Of a stretch of 27,868 bases of DNA, positions 1-7,271 are shown piece by piece. The notes under the pieces were generated by a model, which did not search any database, was not told the DNA's origin, and saw only the letters and a program-made list of their open reading frames with translations. The stretch's first letter is position 1; each line of letters starts with the position of its first letter. Origin of the DNA: a virus. A program made the translations under genes and the position numbers. The stretch covers positions 1 through 27,868 of IMG/VR virus record IMGVR_UViG_3300030294_000757. One strand, 5' to 3'.

Positions 1-300
1 TCTAAGAAAATCAAAGTTCATCTTATCAAGAACTACTCTTTCTTCTATATTAATAGGAAATGCATATATTTTAAATGTGAAATGAGATGGTTCTATATGA
101 TCAAAATACTTATAGTATATAATGTTATCTATTTTGCAATTGTTTACTAGATATTCTGAGTCTTGCAATAAAAATTCTATATCATCATCATCATAAATGG
201 AATATCTTTTGTAATAAACTTTAATCTGTACGTTAATATCTTCATTAATATCTTCATTAATATCTTCATTATTATGTTCATTAAATTTGTTGATCCTCAT
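1..300 (-). CDS. Family A protein, C-terminus beyond window
   Basis: The ATG lies at 300 and the frame stays open to base 1, so the visible 100 residues are the N-terminal part. It starts with the leader form MRINKFNEH, then three perfect NEDI tetrapeptides (residues 11-22), VYYKRY (28-33) and KIDNIIYYK (56-64), which are the two tyrosine motifs of family A. The gene follows 302-637 with one base between that stop and this start. The function is unknown. The NEDI insertion between leader and body is not seen in the other members. Confidence 0.8.
   Translation of the reverse strand, partial: MRINKFNEHNNEDINEDINEDINVQIKVYYKRYSIYDDDDIEFLLQDSEYLVNNCKIDNIIYYKYFDHIEPSHFTFKIYAFPINIEERVVLDKMNFDFLR
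233..268 (-). repeat. Three perfect 12-bp tandem repeats
   Basis: The unit TTAATATCTTCA (plus strand) occurs three times in a row, with a degenerate fourth copy after it. It is in frame and encodes NEDI three times, just after the leader of the partial gene at 1-300. It is a likely site of slippage and length variation. Confidence 0.85.
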
Positions 301-301
301 A

Positions 302-637
302 TTATATGTTATATTTTTGTGCTTGAATTTCAATTTTTAATTCTTCTTTTGTTAAAAATCTGCCATCTTTAATGTCTTTTACTTTTCTTTCTGTATCATA
401 AACTTGAGATAAATTATAACCATTAGGAATATATAACCCCATTAAATTACCAGGTATTCTAGCAAATATTCCTACAATAAATGAATTATTAGTTATTAAT
501 ATATCATATTTTATTTTCAGATTATCAAATTTATTTAAATCTTTAATTATATCATCTATCGAATTATATTTTTCTCCATATAATTTATTATATATGAAAA
601 TATTTTCAACAGTATCATTAAATTTTAGTATTTTCAT
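302..637 (-). CDS. Family A small protein of unknown function
   Basis: 111 aa. Leader MKILKFNDT, IYNKLY at 15-20, IKYDILI at 42-48, and a variant tail KYNI with Tyr for Phe. The start is fixed by the leader and by a one-base gap after the preceding stop. It is the second-to-last visible member of a run of family A genes. No known domain is recognised; the alternating hydrophobic and polar segments suggest a small alpha/beta fold. The bracketing motifs suggest the same fate as its neighbours, but the function is unknown. Confidence 0.8.
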   Translation of the reverse strand: MKILKFNDTVENIFIYNKLYGEKYNSIDDIIKDLNKFDNLKIKYDILITNNSFIVGIFARIPGNLMGLYIPNGYNLSQVYDTERKVKDIKDGRFLTKEELKIEIQAQKYNI

Positions 638-638
638 T

Positions 639-992
639 TTATAAGTTAAATTTTCGTGCTTGTATTGTTGGTATAATATCTTCTTTCTTTATTAAATTTG
701 AACTTCTACCTTTTCTTTTTTCTTCATATTCAGATTCATTATCATAAATATCAGATGACTCAAAATCAATTGGTAGATTTTCTAATAAGAATTTTCCATC
801 TAATTGAGCATATACTCCTAAGTAAATGTCTTTTTTATTTAATATGTATATATCATATTTTATGTTCTGTTTGTCTAATTTTTTCAAATCATTAAATACA
901 TCATCTATCTTATGATATTTTCCTTCTCCACTATATAACTTATAATATATGTGAATTCTTTCGTTATTTTCATTGAATTTTAGTACTTTCAT
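639..992 (-). CDS. Family A small protein of unknown function
   Basis: The frame is open up to an ATG at 1016, but the leader MKVLKFNEN begins at 992, one base after the preceding stop, so the shorter 117-aa product is preferred. Motifs are IHIYYKLY (13-20), NIKYDIYI (43-50), a charged KRKGR stretch near 93 and IKKEDI (101-106), ending in tail KFNL. It resembles 302-637 across its length (IY.KLY, D(V/I)..DL, IKYDI), so the two are probably tandem duplicates. Function unknown. Confidence 0.82.
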   Translation of the reverse strand: MKVLKFNENNERIHIYYKLYSGEGKYHKIDDVFNDLKKLDKQNIKYDIYILNKKDIYLGVYAQLDGKFLLENLPIDFESSDIYDNESEYEEKRKGRSSNLIKKEDIIPTIQARKFNL

Positions 993-993
993 G

Positions 994-1359
994 TTATATG
1001 TTAAATTTATTTGCATTTAAAATTATTGGTATATCTTCTATTCTAATGATCTTATAACCAGCTCCTAAATACTCTTCTTCTATGTCTTCTTTACTTTTTG
1101 CTGATGATGAAATATATTCATATTTTAATATATTTCTTAAATGACAATCAGGATATATAAATATAAAAAAAACTCCAACTATGTGATTATAAAGAAAGCT
1201 ATAATCTACTTCATTCTTAGTTAATTCAACTAAGCAATTTAATAACACATTATATACATCATCAGTCTCAATATTAAATAACATATAATATATCTTATTT
1301 GGCTCATAAGTATTGTCTTCTGTATAAACAGAATTTTCATTAAATCTTTTTATATTCAT
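994..1359 (-). CDS. Family A small protein of unknown function
   Basis: 121 aa. Leader MNIKRFNEN, an extended acidic/Asn linker, NKIYYMLF (21-28), NEVDYSFLYN (about 49-58), a strongly hydrophobic VGVFFIFIY strand just after it, and a C-terminal GYKIIRIEDIPIIL segment leading to tail KFNI. That last segment parallels GYTQIKRDDL in the gene at 5892, so the C-terminal third is a family trait. No signal peptide or clear membrane helix. Function unknown. Confidence 0.8.
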   Translation of the reverse strand: MNIKRFNENSVYTEDNTYEPNKIYYMLFNIETDDVYNVLLNCLVELTKNEVDYSFLYNHIVGVFFIFIYPDCHLRNILKYEYISSSAKSKEDIEEEYLGAGYKIIRIEDIPIILNANKFNI

Positions 1360-1360
1360 A

Positions 1361-1717
1361 TTAAATATTAAATTTGCTTGATTGAATTAATAATTCAATG
1401 TCATCTTTTTTTATAATTCTATTTCCTATGCGTAATCTTGTTTCTATTATACCTTCTTTAGTTTCATTTTTGCTTATCATGAAATTTGGAATTGTAGAGT
1501 CCAGTTCATAATTTGTAAACGCGTATATTCTGAAGTAATTGAAATTTTTATTAAAATAAAAAATCACGTAATCTATTTTATATCTTTCTAATGATAATAT
1601 ATCAGAAGTTAAGTCCTCTAATTCATTTTCAATAATATCATCAGGATTATCATTATACATATTATAATATGTATTTACTTTATTTTTATTTTCATTAAAT
1701 TGTATATATGTTTTCAT
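1361..1717 (-). CDS. Family A small protein; leader closest to T4 capsid-targeting form
   Basis: 118 aa. Its N-terminus MKTYIQFNEN is the closest in the window to the T4 internal-protein targeting sequence MKTYQEFIAE as I recall it: both have M-K-T-Y, a Phe at position 7 and a Glu at 9 or 10. Family motifs follow: NTYYNMY (15-21), YKIDYVIFYF (46-55), IIKKDDIELLI near the end, and tail KFNI. The ATG abuts the preceding TAA. Packaging into the head is an inference; the molecular function is unknown. Confidence 0.8.
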   Translation of the reverse strand: MKTYIQFNENKNKVNTYYNMYNDNPDDIIENELEDLTSDILSLERYKIDYVIFYFNKNFNYFRIYAFTNYELDSTIPNFMISKNETKEGIIETRLRIGNRIIKKDDIELLIQSSKFNI

Positions 1718-2035
1718 TTATAAGTTGAATTTTATTGCGTTTAATATAGTTTCTAAATAAATTTTATTCTCACTATAGTATAAAATTTCTTCTCTATTGA
1801 TCATGAATGAATTTTTATACTTTATAAGTGTCTCATCTGTTATTTCTTTAATGTCTGGTATATTATCGTATTTTACTATGTATTCATACATCCCTCCGTT
1901 ATCTATTTTTGTTAATACTCCAATATTATTTCTTGTGAATTCATTTATTTTAATATTTGAATGATATTCACATATTATATAATCACCTACTTTTATATCG
2001 TCAATTATATTTTCATATTTTTTTATATGCTTCAT
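1718..2035 (-). CDS. Family B SH3-like small protein
   Basis: 105 aa. Leader MKHIKKYEN, then VGDYIIC (16-22), NNIGVL (36-41), YIVKYDNIP (52-60), REEILYYSENK and an amphipathic end with tail KFNL. The spacing of these beta-strand-like motifs recurs in about 18 genes here and looks like a small SH3/KOW-type barrel; this is an inference from pattern, not a database match. It is inserted among family A genes. Function unknown. Confidence 0.8.
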   Translation of the reverse strand: MKHIKKYENIIDDIKVGDYIICEYHSNIKINEFTRNNIGVLTKIDNGGMYEYIVKYDNIPDIKEITDETLIKYKNSFMINREEILYYSENKIYLETILNAIKFNL

Positions 2036-2434
2036 TTATAAGTTGAATTTTTTCGCTCTCATTAAAAATATTATTTCATCCTTAGTTATTTTTAACCAAT
2101 CCACATTTTTACGTAATTCTATGACTTTTTCCTTTGATAAATATCCAGAAAAATATGAATTGTCTATGAATTTTGATATTCTTATTTTTTCTCTATCATC
2201 AGGAAAGAAATTAATTCTTATAAATGAACCATTTGTCATGTCTTGATAATATATTACATAATCTATATTTGAATCTTCCAGTATTTTTATTTTCTCTATG
2301 ACTTTGATTAATAATTTTTCATCATCAAATATAGAATTTGATACTATCATAGTGTCAGAATGATAAGAACGTGGTTTAAATTTAGATTCATTAGATGATT
2401 CATTAAATGATAGATAAGAATTTATGTTATTCAT
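2036..2434 (-). CDS. Family A protein, first gene of a transcription unit
   Basis: 132 aa. The leader is stretched (MNNINSYLSFNES, with a second NES just after), followed by SNIDYVIYYQD near 56-65, a region matching the DNSSF segment of the gene at 5892, WLKITKDEIIFLM and tail KFNL. It is the first gene after the terminator at 2466-2501, so a promoter is expected at 2435-2465; only the AT-rich TATATAG (minus strand, 2440-2446) stands out there. Function unknown. Confidence 0.78.
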   Translation of the reverse strand: MNNINSYLSFNESSNESKFKPRSYHSDTMIVSNSIFDDEKLLIKVIEKIKILEDSNIDYVIYYQDMTNGSFIRINFFPDDREKIRISKFIDNSYFSGYLSKEKVIELRKNVDWLKITKDEIIFLMRAKKFNL

Positions 2435-2465
2435 ATGATCTATATATTTAATTTACAATTCATAA

Positions 2466-2501
2466 AAAAAGAACCTATGAAATTAATCATAAGTTCCTTT
2501 T
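2466..2501 (-). terminator. Hairpin terminator after the 2531-3271 gene pair
   Basis: A 15-bp stem (2466-2480 with 2487-2501, allowing two G-U pairs) closes on a 6-base loop. On the minus strand it is followed by a run of T, fitting Rho-independent termination of the two genes upstream. The A-run on the other side makes it potentially bidirectional. Confidence 0.75.
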
Positions 2502-2530
2502 ATTTAAATTATTATTATTATTAATTTATT

Positions 2531-2893
2531 TTATACTATTATTTTAATATTAAACTTCTCCTCATATAATTTTATTTTTTCTTTTTGATATTTAATATTC
2601 GAATTTGTTGTATAATCTAAAAGAAATTGTAAAATTTCAATGTGATCTTTAAATATTTTCTGAGATAAGAACTTTTGTATTCCAATATTTCTATCTGAGA
2701 TATTTTCAATTGAATCGTAAAAATTTCTAACAATATCAAAAATTACATACAATTGTTCACTAAAATCAAGTGATAATATTTTATCAGAAACAATAACAAT
2801 ATCTTTATCAATTTTTAATCCATTTAAAATTGACTTAGTTAATTCTAATATATCATCAGGATTACCATTAAATATAAATTCTCCTTTTTTCAT
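2531..2893 (-). CDS. Unknown helical protein, tandem paralog of 2900-3271
   Basis: 120 aa. It shares with its upstream neighbour the order: a short MKKG start, an ELTKSILN helix, SDKILSLDFSEQLYVIFDI, a KFLSQKIFKDHIEIL helix and a C-terminal LYEEKFNI segment. It looks mostly alpha-helical. It has neither the leader nor the KFN tail as last residues, which separates it from surrounding genes, and six bases separate it from the preceding stop. A terminator follows. No domain recognised; function unknown. Confidence 0.78.
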   Translation of the reverse strand: MKKGEFIFNGNPDDILELTKSILNGLKIDKDIVIVSDKILSLDFSEQLYVIFDIVRNFYDSIENISDRNIGIQKFLSQKIFKDHIEILQFLLDYTTNSNIKYQKEKIKLYEEKFNIKIIV

Positions 2894-2899
2894 AAATTA

Positions 2900-3271
2900 T
2901 TATATTTTACTTAAATCAATTACTATGTTATGAGTTTTCTCGTGTAATTCAAGTAGTTGAGTTCTGCTTAATCCATCATGTCCTTCATCAAAGAAAATGT
3001 CTACTAAAATTTCTCGGTGAGGTTTAAATTCTTTCTGAATTAAAAATTTTTCAATTGTTTTTATTTCAATTTTAGATCTATCAGTTAATGAATACAAATT
3101 ATTTATGATATCATTAATTACTAGTAATTGTTTACTAAATTCCAGAGATAATATGTTATCAGATATTTCCTTTGAATTTTCTTCCATGCTTAAATCATTC
3201 AAAACTGATTTTGTTAATTCAGATAATTCTTCAAATGATTCACTTGTAGCCACAAATATTCCTTTTTCCAT
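2900..3271 (-). CDS. Unknown helical protein, tandem paralog of 2531-2893
   Basis: 123 aa. It contains ELTKSVLNDL, SDNILSLEFSKQLLVINDI, EKFLIQKEFKPHREIL and LLELHEKTHNI, each with a counterpart in the next gene, so the pair arose by duplication and has diverged widely. It is the first gene of a two-gene unit that diverges from the plus-strand genes starting at 3403. A weak TATTTTTG element lies 24 bases before the ATG. Function unknown. Confidence 0.78.
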   Translation of the reverse strand: MEKGIFVATSESFEELSELTKSVLNDLSMEENSKEISDNILSLEFSKQLLVINDIINNLYSLTDRSKIEIKTIEKFLIQKEFKPHREILVDIFFDEGHDGLSRTQLLELHEKTHNIVIDLSKI

Positions 3272-3294
3272 AACTTTTCATTTTAAATTGAGTA

Positions 3295-3302
3295 CAAAAA
3301 TA
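3295..3302 (-). promoter_or_regulatory. Possible -7 element (TATTTTTG) for the 2900/2531 pair
   Basis: It matches the Bacteroidetes -7 consensus TAnnTTTG on the minus strand, 24 bases before the ATG at 3271. No TTTG was found at the expected upstream spacing, so this is weak. Confidence 0.3.
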
Positions 3303-3402
3303 TCTATTAATTCATATAATCCCTAATATTAATGTATAATATTATAATTTATTAACCTTAATTCATATTTATTTTTACCTTTCTTAAAATTATATATAGC
3401 AT

Positions 3403-3645
3403 ATGAAACATTTAAAACAATTTGAAAATAAAAAAGAATTTGAAGTTGGAAATTATGTTCAAATAAATTATACAATAGGTAAAATTGTTGGAAGAATAAT
3501 AGAAATTGACGGTAATGATGCAATTCTTGATACAATTAATGGAATGAGAATTGTATTCTCATTCATTAACTATTTAGAAATAGCAAATAATAAACAAATA
3601 GAAATTTTTATAATGGAGAAAAATGCAAAAAAATTTAACTTATGA
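3403..3645 (+). CDS. Short family B SH3-like protein
   Basis: 80 aa, the smallest family B member. Leader MKHLKQFEN, VGNYVQI (15-21), then an IVGRIIEIDGNDAILD strand pair, and tail KFNL. The YxVxYDNIP block typical of the family is replaced by MRIVFSFINYLEI, so this may be a minimal barrel. It opens a four-gene plus-strand unit. Its TGA stop overlaps the next ATG (ATGA), implying coupled translation. TATATAG ends three bases before its ATG. Confidence 0.8.
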   Translation: MKHLKQFENKKEFEVGNYVQINYTIGKIVGRIIEIDGNDAILDTINGMRIVFSFINYLEIANNKQIEIFIMEKNAKKFNL

Positions 3646-3974
3646 AACATTTAAAAATATATGAAGGTTATAATATGCCAGAAATAGGAGATTATGTCAT
3701 ATGTGATATAACTCCTGGACAATATGATGAATTTAGAGAACTTAAAGATTTTCTTATTGTTAATATAGGATTAATAATTTATGCTCCTAAATATTCAGAT
3801 GAGTATGACTATGTTATAAGTTTTGATAATTTACCTAAAAATCTTGATTCTATGTTTGGCTCTAATACAAAAAATGGAAGAGGATTGAAATTCTCAATCG
3901 ATGAGATTAAACATTTTAGTAAAGATAAGGAAAAAATGAAGATTATACTATCATCAAATAAATTTAATATTTAA
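3642..3974 (+). CDS. Family B SH3-like small protein
   Basis: 110 aa. Leader MKHLKIYEG, EIGDYVICD (14-22), VNIGLII, YVISFDNLP, a C-terminal EIKHFSKDKEKMKIIL segment and tail KFNI. The start overlaps the previous stop by four bases, and one base separates its own stop from the next ATG. The C-terminal block (E-I-x-x-[FYW]-S-K-D-K-E) is the family's second hallmark and recurs with WS or YS in most members. Function unknown. Confidence 0.82.
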   Translation: MKHLKIYEGYNMPEIGDYVICDITPGQYDEFRELKDFLIVNIGLIIYAPKYSDEYDYVISFDNLPKNLDSMFGSNTKNGRGLKFSIDEIKHFSKDKEKMKIILSSNKFNI

Positions 3975-3975
3975 T

Positions 3976-4602
3976 ATGAAATACATTAAAAAATTTGAAA
4001 GTTCAATTAAAAAAATGATTTTGATTGGCGAAAATTTGACTGAGTTGCCTGAATTACCAGATACTCTTATGAAATTGCAATGTTCTGATAATAAATTGAC
4101 ATCATTATCTAATTTACCTAATACATTAAATGAAATATATTGTAACAATAATATGATAATTGAAATTTCTAAATTACCAGAATTTTTAACTGATTTTGCT
4201 TGCTCATATAATAAATTAAAAAAATTGCCAAATTTGCCTAATACATTAAAAGAACTTTTTTGCTGTGATAATAAACTAACAGAATTACCTATTCTGCCAG
4301 ATAACTTAAGAATTCTTAGCTGTGATAATAATAATTTAAATGAATTACCGATTTTACCAAAAAAATTAACATTATTATCTTGCTCTGGAAACAATTTAGA
4401 GAAATTGCCTGAATTACCAGATGGCTTATTGGATTTATATTGTTATAATAATAATTTAAAAGAATTACCTATATTACCAATTACATTGAAATCGTTGGCT
4501 TGTTCTGGTAATAATTTACCATATACTAATTTAAAAGAATATGATGAGTGGTTAGAAATAAATCATCCTGATATTTTTATGACTAGAAAATTTAACATAT
4601 AA
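3976..4602 (+). CDS. Leucine-rich repeat protein, 8 repeats
   Basis: 208 aa. Leader MKYIKKFES and a short N-cap are followed from residue 24 by eight uninterrupted 20-residue LRRs of the form LPxLPxxLxxLxCxxNxLxx. A C-cap (NLKEYDEWLEINHPD) leads into tail ARKFNI-like TRKFNI. The repeat is of the short LPxLP bacterial class seen in IpaH/YopM-type proteins. Cys or Ala replaces the usual core Leu at repeat position 13. No catalytic domain is attached, so a binding role is most likely; the partner is unknown. Confidence 0.92.
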   Translation: MKYIKKFESSIKKMILIGENLTELPELPDTLMKLQCSDNKLTSLSNLPNTLNEIYCNNNMIIEISKLPEFLTDFACSYNKLKKLPNLPNTLKELFCCDNKLTELPILPDNLRILSCDNNNLNELPILPKKLTLLSCSGNNLEKLPELPDGLLDLYCYNNNLKELPILPITLKSLACSGNNLPYTNLKEYDEWLEINHPDIFMTRKFNI

Positions 4603-4603
4603 T

Positions 4604-5170
4604 ATGAAATACATTAAAAAATTTGAAAATTCAAATATAGAATTGAATGATAATCATAAAAATTTAACTATATTGCATAAATTACCAAGAAATTTAGTAA
4701 AATTGGAATGCTCAGATAATAAATTGATTAATTTACCTACGTTACCAAAAACATTAGAATATTTAGATTGTTCTGGTAATAAATTAATTAAATTGCCTGA
4801 TATACCAGATTCCTGTAAAAAATTGTATTGTTATAATAATAAATTAACTAAGTTGCCTAAATTGTCACAGAATTTAAAAATTATATCTTGCGCAGACAAT
4901 AAATTAACAGAATTATCAGAGTTACCTGAATCATTAGATAAATTATATTGTGGTGAAAATAAATTGACAACTTTACCTAATTTACCAAGCAAATTAACTG
5001 TATTGTCTTGTAGATTTAATAAATTAACTGAGTTGCCTATTTTACCAGAAACAATAACAACATTGTATTGTGAAGGAAATGATTTAGGATATTCTGATTT
5101 GGATGGTTATTATGATTGGCTGGAAATTAATCATCCTGAAGTAGTTGATGCAAGTAAATTCAATATATAA
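4604..5170 (+). CDS. Leucine-rich repeat protein, 7 repeats
   Basis: 188 aa. Leader MKYIKKFEN, seven 20-residue repeats, a C-cap (DLDGYYDWLEINHPEV) and tail SKFNI. The third repeat (PDIPDSCKKLYC) departs most from consensus. One base separates it from the previous LRR gene, and it ends the plus-strand unit, meeting the minus-strand gene 5174 head to head; the two coding tails together form an inverted repeat. It keeps the tail although no gene follows in the same direction, so the tail is not only a start-site for the next gene. Confidence 0.92.
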   Translation: MKYIKKFENSNIELNDNHKNLTILHKLPRNLVKLECSDNKLINLPTLPKTLEYLDCSGNKLIKLPDIPDSCKKLYCYNNKLTKLPKLSQNLKIISCADNKLTELSELPESLDKLYCGENKLTTLPNLPSKLTVLSCRFNKLTELPILPETITTLYCEGNDLGYSDLDGYYDWLEINHPEVVDASKFNI

Positions 5171-5188
5171 AAATTATAAATTGAATTT
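5156..5188. terminator. Inverted repeat formed by two convergent KFN tails
   Basis: The arms 5156-5170 and 5174-5188 pair over 15 bp with one mismatch and a 3-base loop. The arms are the last codons of the convergent genes on either strand. There is no T-run on either side, so it is a weak terminator at best and may instead protect 3' ends. Confidence 0.45.
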
Positions 5189-5569
5189 GTCTGCTGTTAA
5201 TATCATTTCTAATTCTTCAATTGTTTTACCAAATGCTTTTATATTTGTTTCATTTAGATGAATAACCTTATTTTTTTTAGAACCTAAATTAAAATAATCC
5301 CTAATTATATCTGGAATATTTTCATATTCAAAATAATTTGATATTTCAGGATGTTTGTTTGATATGTCATATGATACATAATATGTTCTTAAAGTCTTTC
5401 CGTTTACTACTACTTTTCCTCCATAATTTCTTATTCTACCAATATTATTAGTTAAAAAGTCATAAATATCTCCTCCTAAATTGTAATTACTATTATCATA
5501 TTCAAAAATAATATAATCATTTATTTTTGGCTCATTATTTGTGTTTTCATTGAATCTTTCTATTTTCAT
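5174..5569 (-). CDS. Family B SH3-like protein, long form
   Basis: The frame is open to 5635, but the leader MKIERFNEN starts at 5569, giving 131 aa, and the upstream part overlaps the previous gene. Motifs: KINDYIIFEYD (15-25), NNIGRI, a two-part YYVSYD ... FEYENIPDIIRDYF block with an insertion of about 15 residues, EELEMIL and tail KFNL. It is the last gene of a minus-strand run reaching back past 10 kb. Function unknown. Confidence 0.8.
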   Translation of the reverse strand: MKIERFNENTNNEPKINDYIIFEYDNSNYNLGGDIYDFLTNNIGRIRNYGGKVVVNGKTLRTYYVSYDISNKHPEISNYFEYENIPDIIRDYFNLGSKKNKVIHLNETNIKAFGKTIEELEMILTADKFNL

Positions 5570-5571
5570 TA

Positions 5572-5889
5572 TTATATGTTGAATTTTCTGGATTGTAAAA
5601 TAGTTTCTAAATCTTCTATGTTGTCTGACCAACATAATATTTCTTTCCTTGAAAAAGTAGTTGTACCTTTATTGAAATATTTTTCTGTATCTTCTGGTAT
5701 GTTTTCATATTGAACTACAAATGGATATTTATCTCCTCTATTAAATTCTATGCAAATACCAATATGACTATTAACAAAAGTTCTAGATTTAAATGCTCCA
5801 ACGTAATCATTAGATAAAATGTATTCTCCTACCATTGGAAAGTCTTTTTTATCAGACATTAATTTTTCAAACTCCTTTATATACTTCAT
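5572..5889 (-). CDS. Family B SH3-like small protein
   Basis: 105 aa. It has the MKYIKEFEK leader, which is more typical of LRR genes, joined to a family B body: MVGEYILSND (19-28), SHIGICI, FVVQYENIP, SRKEILCWSDN and LETIL, then tail SRKFNI. The mixed leader type suggests leaders have been exchanged between families. The stop is two bases from the next start. Function unknown. Confidence 0.82.
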   Translation of the reverse strand: MKYIKEFEKLMSDKKDFPMVGEYILSNDYVGAFKSRTFVNSHIGICIEFNRGDKYPFVVQYENIPEDTEKYFNKGTTTFSRKEILCWSDNIEDLETILQSRKFNI

Positions 5890-5891
5890 TG

Positions 5892-6236
5892 TTATAAGTT
5901 GAATTTATTTGTTTTTACTATATATTTTATCTTCTCCAAATCATCTCTTTTTATTTGAGTATATCCATTATTAGGTAGATTATTTTTTATGTCTTCTATG
6001 CTTGCAAATGATGAATTATCAAAATATCCTACTAATAAATCTATTTTTGGCGTTCTTTTAAAATATATGAAAATTTCATATGTATTATCATGAGAATATA
6101 TATAATGTTTTATTCTATTTTTTTCTAAATCATTTAAATCACGTATTAAAACTAACTCATCCTCTTTGCTATCTAAATTATAATTTTGGTAGTAGATATC
6201 AAATTCCCTACCTTCATTGAATCTTTCAATTTTCAT
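5892..6236 (-). CDS. Family A small protein of unknown function
   Basis: 114 aa. Leader MKIERFNEG, FDIYYQNY (12-19), NRIKHYIYSHD (40-50), a FIYFKR strand, DNSSF (73-77), GYTQIKRDDLEKI (91-103) and tail NKFNL. The GYTQIKR block recurs as GYIQIKR in the gene at 25567, which otherwise looks different. Its ATG shares one base with the preceding TAA (TAATG). Function unknown. Confidence 0.82.
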   Translation of the reverse strand: MKIERFNEGREFDIYYQNYNLDSKEDELVLIRDLNDLEKNRIKHYIYSHDNTYEIFIYFKRTPKIDLLVGYFDNSSFASIEDIKNNLPNNGYTQIKRDDLEKIKYIVKTNKFNL

Positions 6237-6592
6237 TATAATGTATTATTATTTTCACTATTTCTTATTGATTCTAATTCATTTTTATTGTCCCCCCAAT
6301 ATCTAATCTCACCGTTGAATGCATAAATTTCCTTGATATCATTATCAGATTCATAGTCACCATAAACATCATCAATATAGCTGTAATTTATAGTATAAAG
6401 AACTTCATATTTTTTAATAGAATTATTGTTACCTCTATTTATTTTTTTATTTTGGTCGTCAATATTTGTTATTAATCCAATAGAATCATTTATATTCTTT
6501 TTGTCATGACGGTTATTTACATTTAGTAATACATAATTGCCTATCTCAGGCTCTCCATTGTTCAAACTCTCATTAAATCTTTTAACTCTCAT
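6236..6592 (-). CDS. Family B SH3-like protein with lost tail
   Basis: 118 aa. Leader MRVKRFNES, EIGNYVLLNVN (20-30), DSIGLI, a long Asn/Lys-rich insertion, YEVLYTINYSYIDDVY in place of YDNIP, EIRYWGDNKNELESI, and then NSENNNTL at the end. The expected KFN tail is missing and replaced by an Asn-rich octapeptide, the only case among the family B genes. This suggests decay of the tail after a recent mutation. Function unknown. Confidence 0.78.
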   Translation of the reverse strand: MRVKRFNESLNNGEPEIGNYVLLNVNNRHDKKNINDSIGLITNIDDQNKKINRGNNNSIKKYEVLYTINYSYIDDVYGDYESDNDIKEIYAFNGEIRYWGDNKNELESIRNSENNNTL

Positions 6593-6594
6593 TA

Positions 6595-6936
6595 TTATAT
6601 GTTATATTTTTTAGAAACTAAGATAATTTCCAATTTAGATTTATCCTTAGAAGAATATTTTATTTCTTCTCTTAAAAATCTGATAGCTGATTCATATTTA
6701 TTGTCCAAGTAGCCAACATGTAATGATTCAGGTATGTTATCATATTGTACAACATATTTATCATCCCTACTTTTTTCTCCATTTATGTCTATTACTTTTC
6801 CAATATTATTATTTACAAGAATATTAAAGTCATCAAATTTATAATTTTCTGGATCATATTCATTGCATATTACATAATCACCAATTTCAATTTTTTTCTT
6901 ATTTATATTACTTTCATTGAATCTAATTATCTTCAT
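6595..6936 (-). CDS. Family B SH3-like small protein
   Basis: 113 aa. Leader MKIIRFNES, a KKK-containing linker, EIGDYVICNEYD (20-31), NNIGKVIDING, YVVQYDNIPESLHVGYLD, REEIKYSSKDKSKLEIIL and the variant tail KYNI. It shares leader, core and the LH(V/I) segment after YDNIP with the next gene downstream (6939-7271 is its upstream neighbour in transcription), pointing to a tandem duplication. Function unknown. Confidence 0.82.
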   Translation of the reverse strand: MKIIRFNESNINKKKIEIGDYVICNEYDPENYKFDDFNILVNNNIGKVIDINGEKSRDDKYVVQYDNIPESLHVGYLDNKYESAIRFLREEIKYSSKDKSKLEIILVSKKYNI

Positions 6937-6938
6937 TG

Positions 6939-7271
6939 TTATATATTAAATTTATTTGATTTTAGAATTAATTCTAATTCTTTTTTATCTTGAGTCCAAT
7001 ATTTTATTTCAGTGCGCTTCATTCTTACTGTATTATCACTATTGAAAAAAATATGTAAATTATGTGGAATATCATAAAATCTAATAGCATACGGATGAGT
7101 TGGATATTTATCATAATCATTCTTTACATACATACCAATAGATGACATCATAAAATTATCAATGTCACTAAAATCATTTATAGTACTATCATGATTGTCA
7201 TTGCATATTACATAATCACCAATTTCTGGGTTTCCTTCATTTAAACTCTCATTAAATCTTATTATCTTCAT
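6939..7271 (-). CDS. Family B SH3-like small protein
   Basis: 110 aa. Leader MKIIRFNES, LNEGNPEIGDYVICND (10-25), SSIGMYV, YAIRFYDIPHNLHIFF, RTEIKYWTQDKKELELIL, tail NKFNI. This is close to the family consensus and a useful reference member. It overlaps the neighbouring start by one base and leaves a two-base gap to the next gene. Function unknown. Confidence 0.83.
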   Translation of the reverse strand: MKIIRFNESLNEGNPEIGDYVICNDNHDSTINDFSDIDNFMMSSIGMYVKNDYDKYPTHPYAIRFYDIPHNLHIFFNSDNTVRMKRTEIKYWTQDKKELELILKSNKFNI

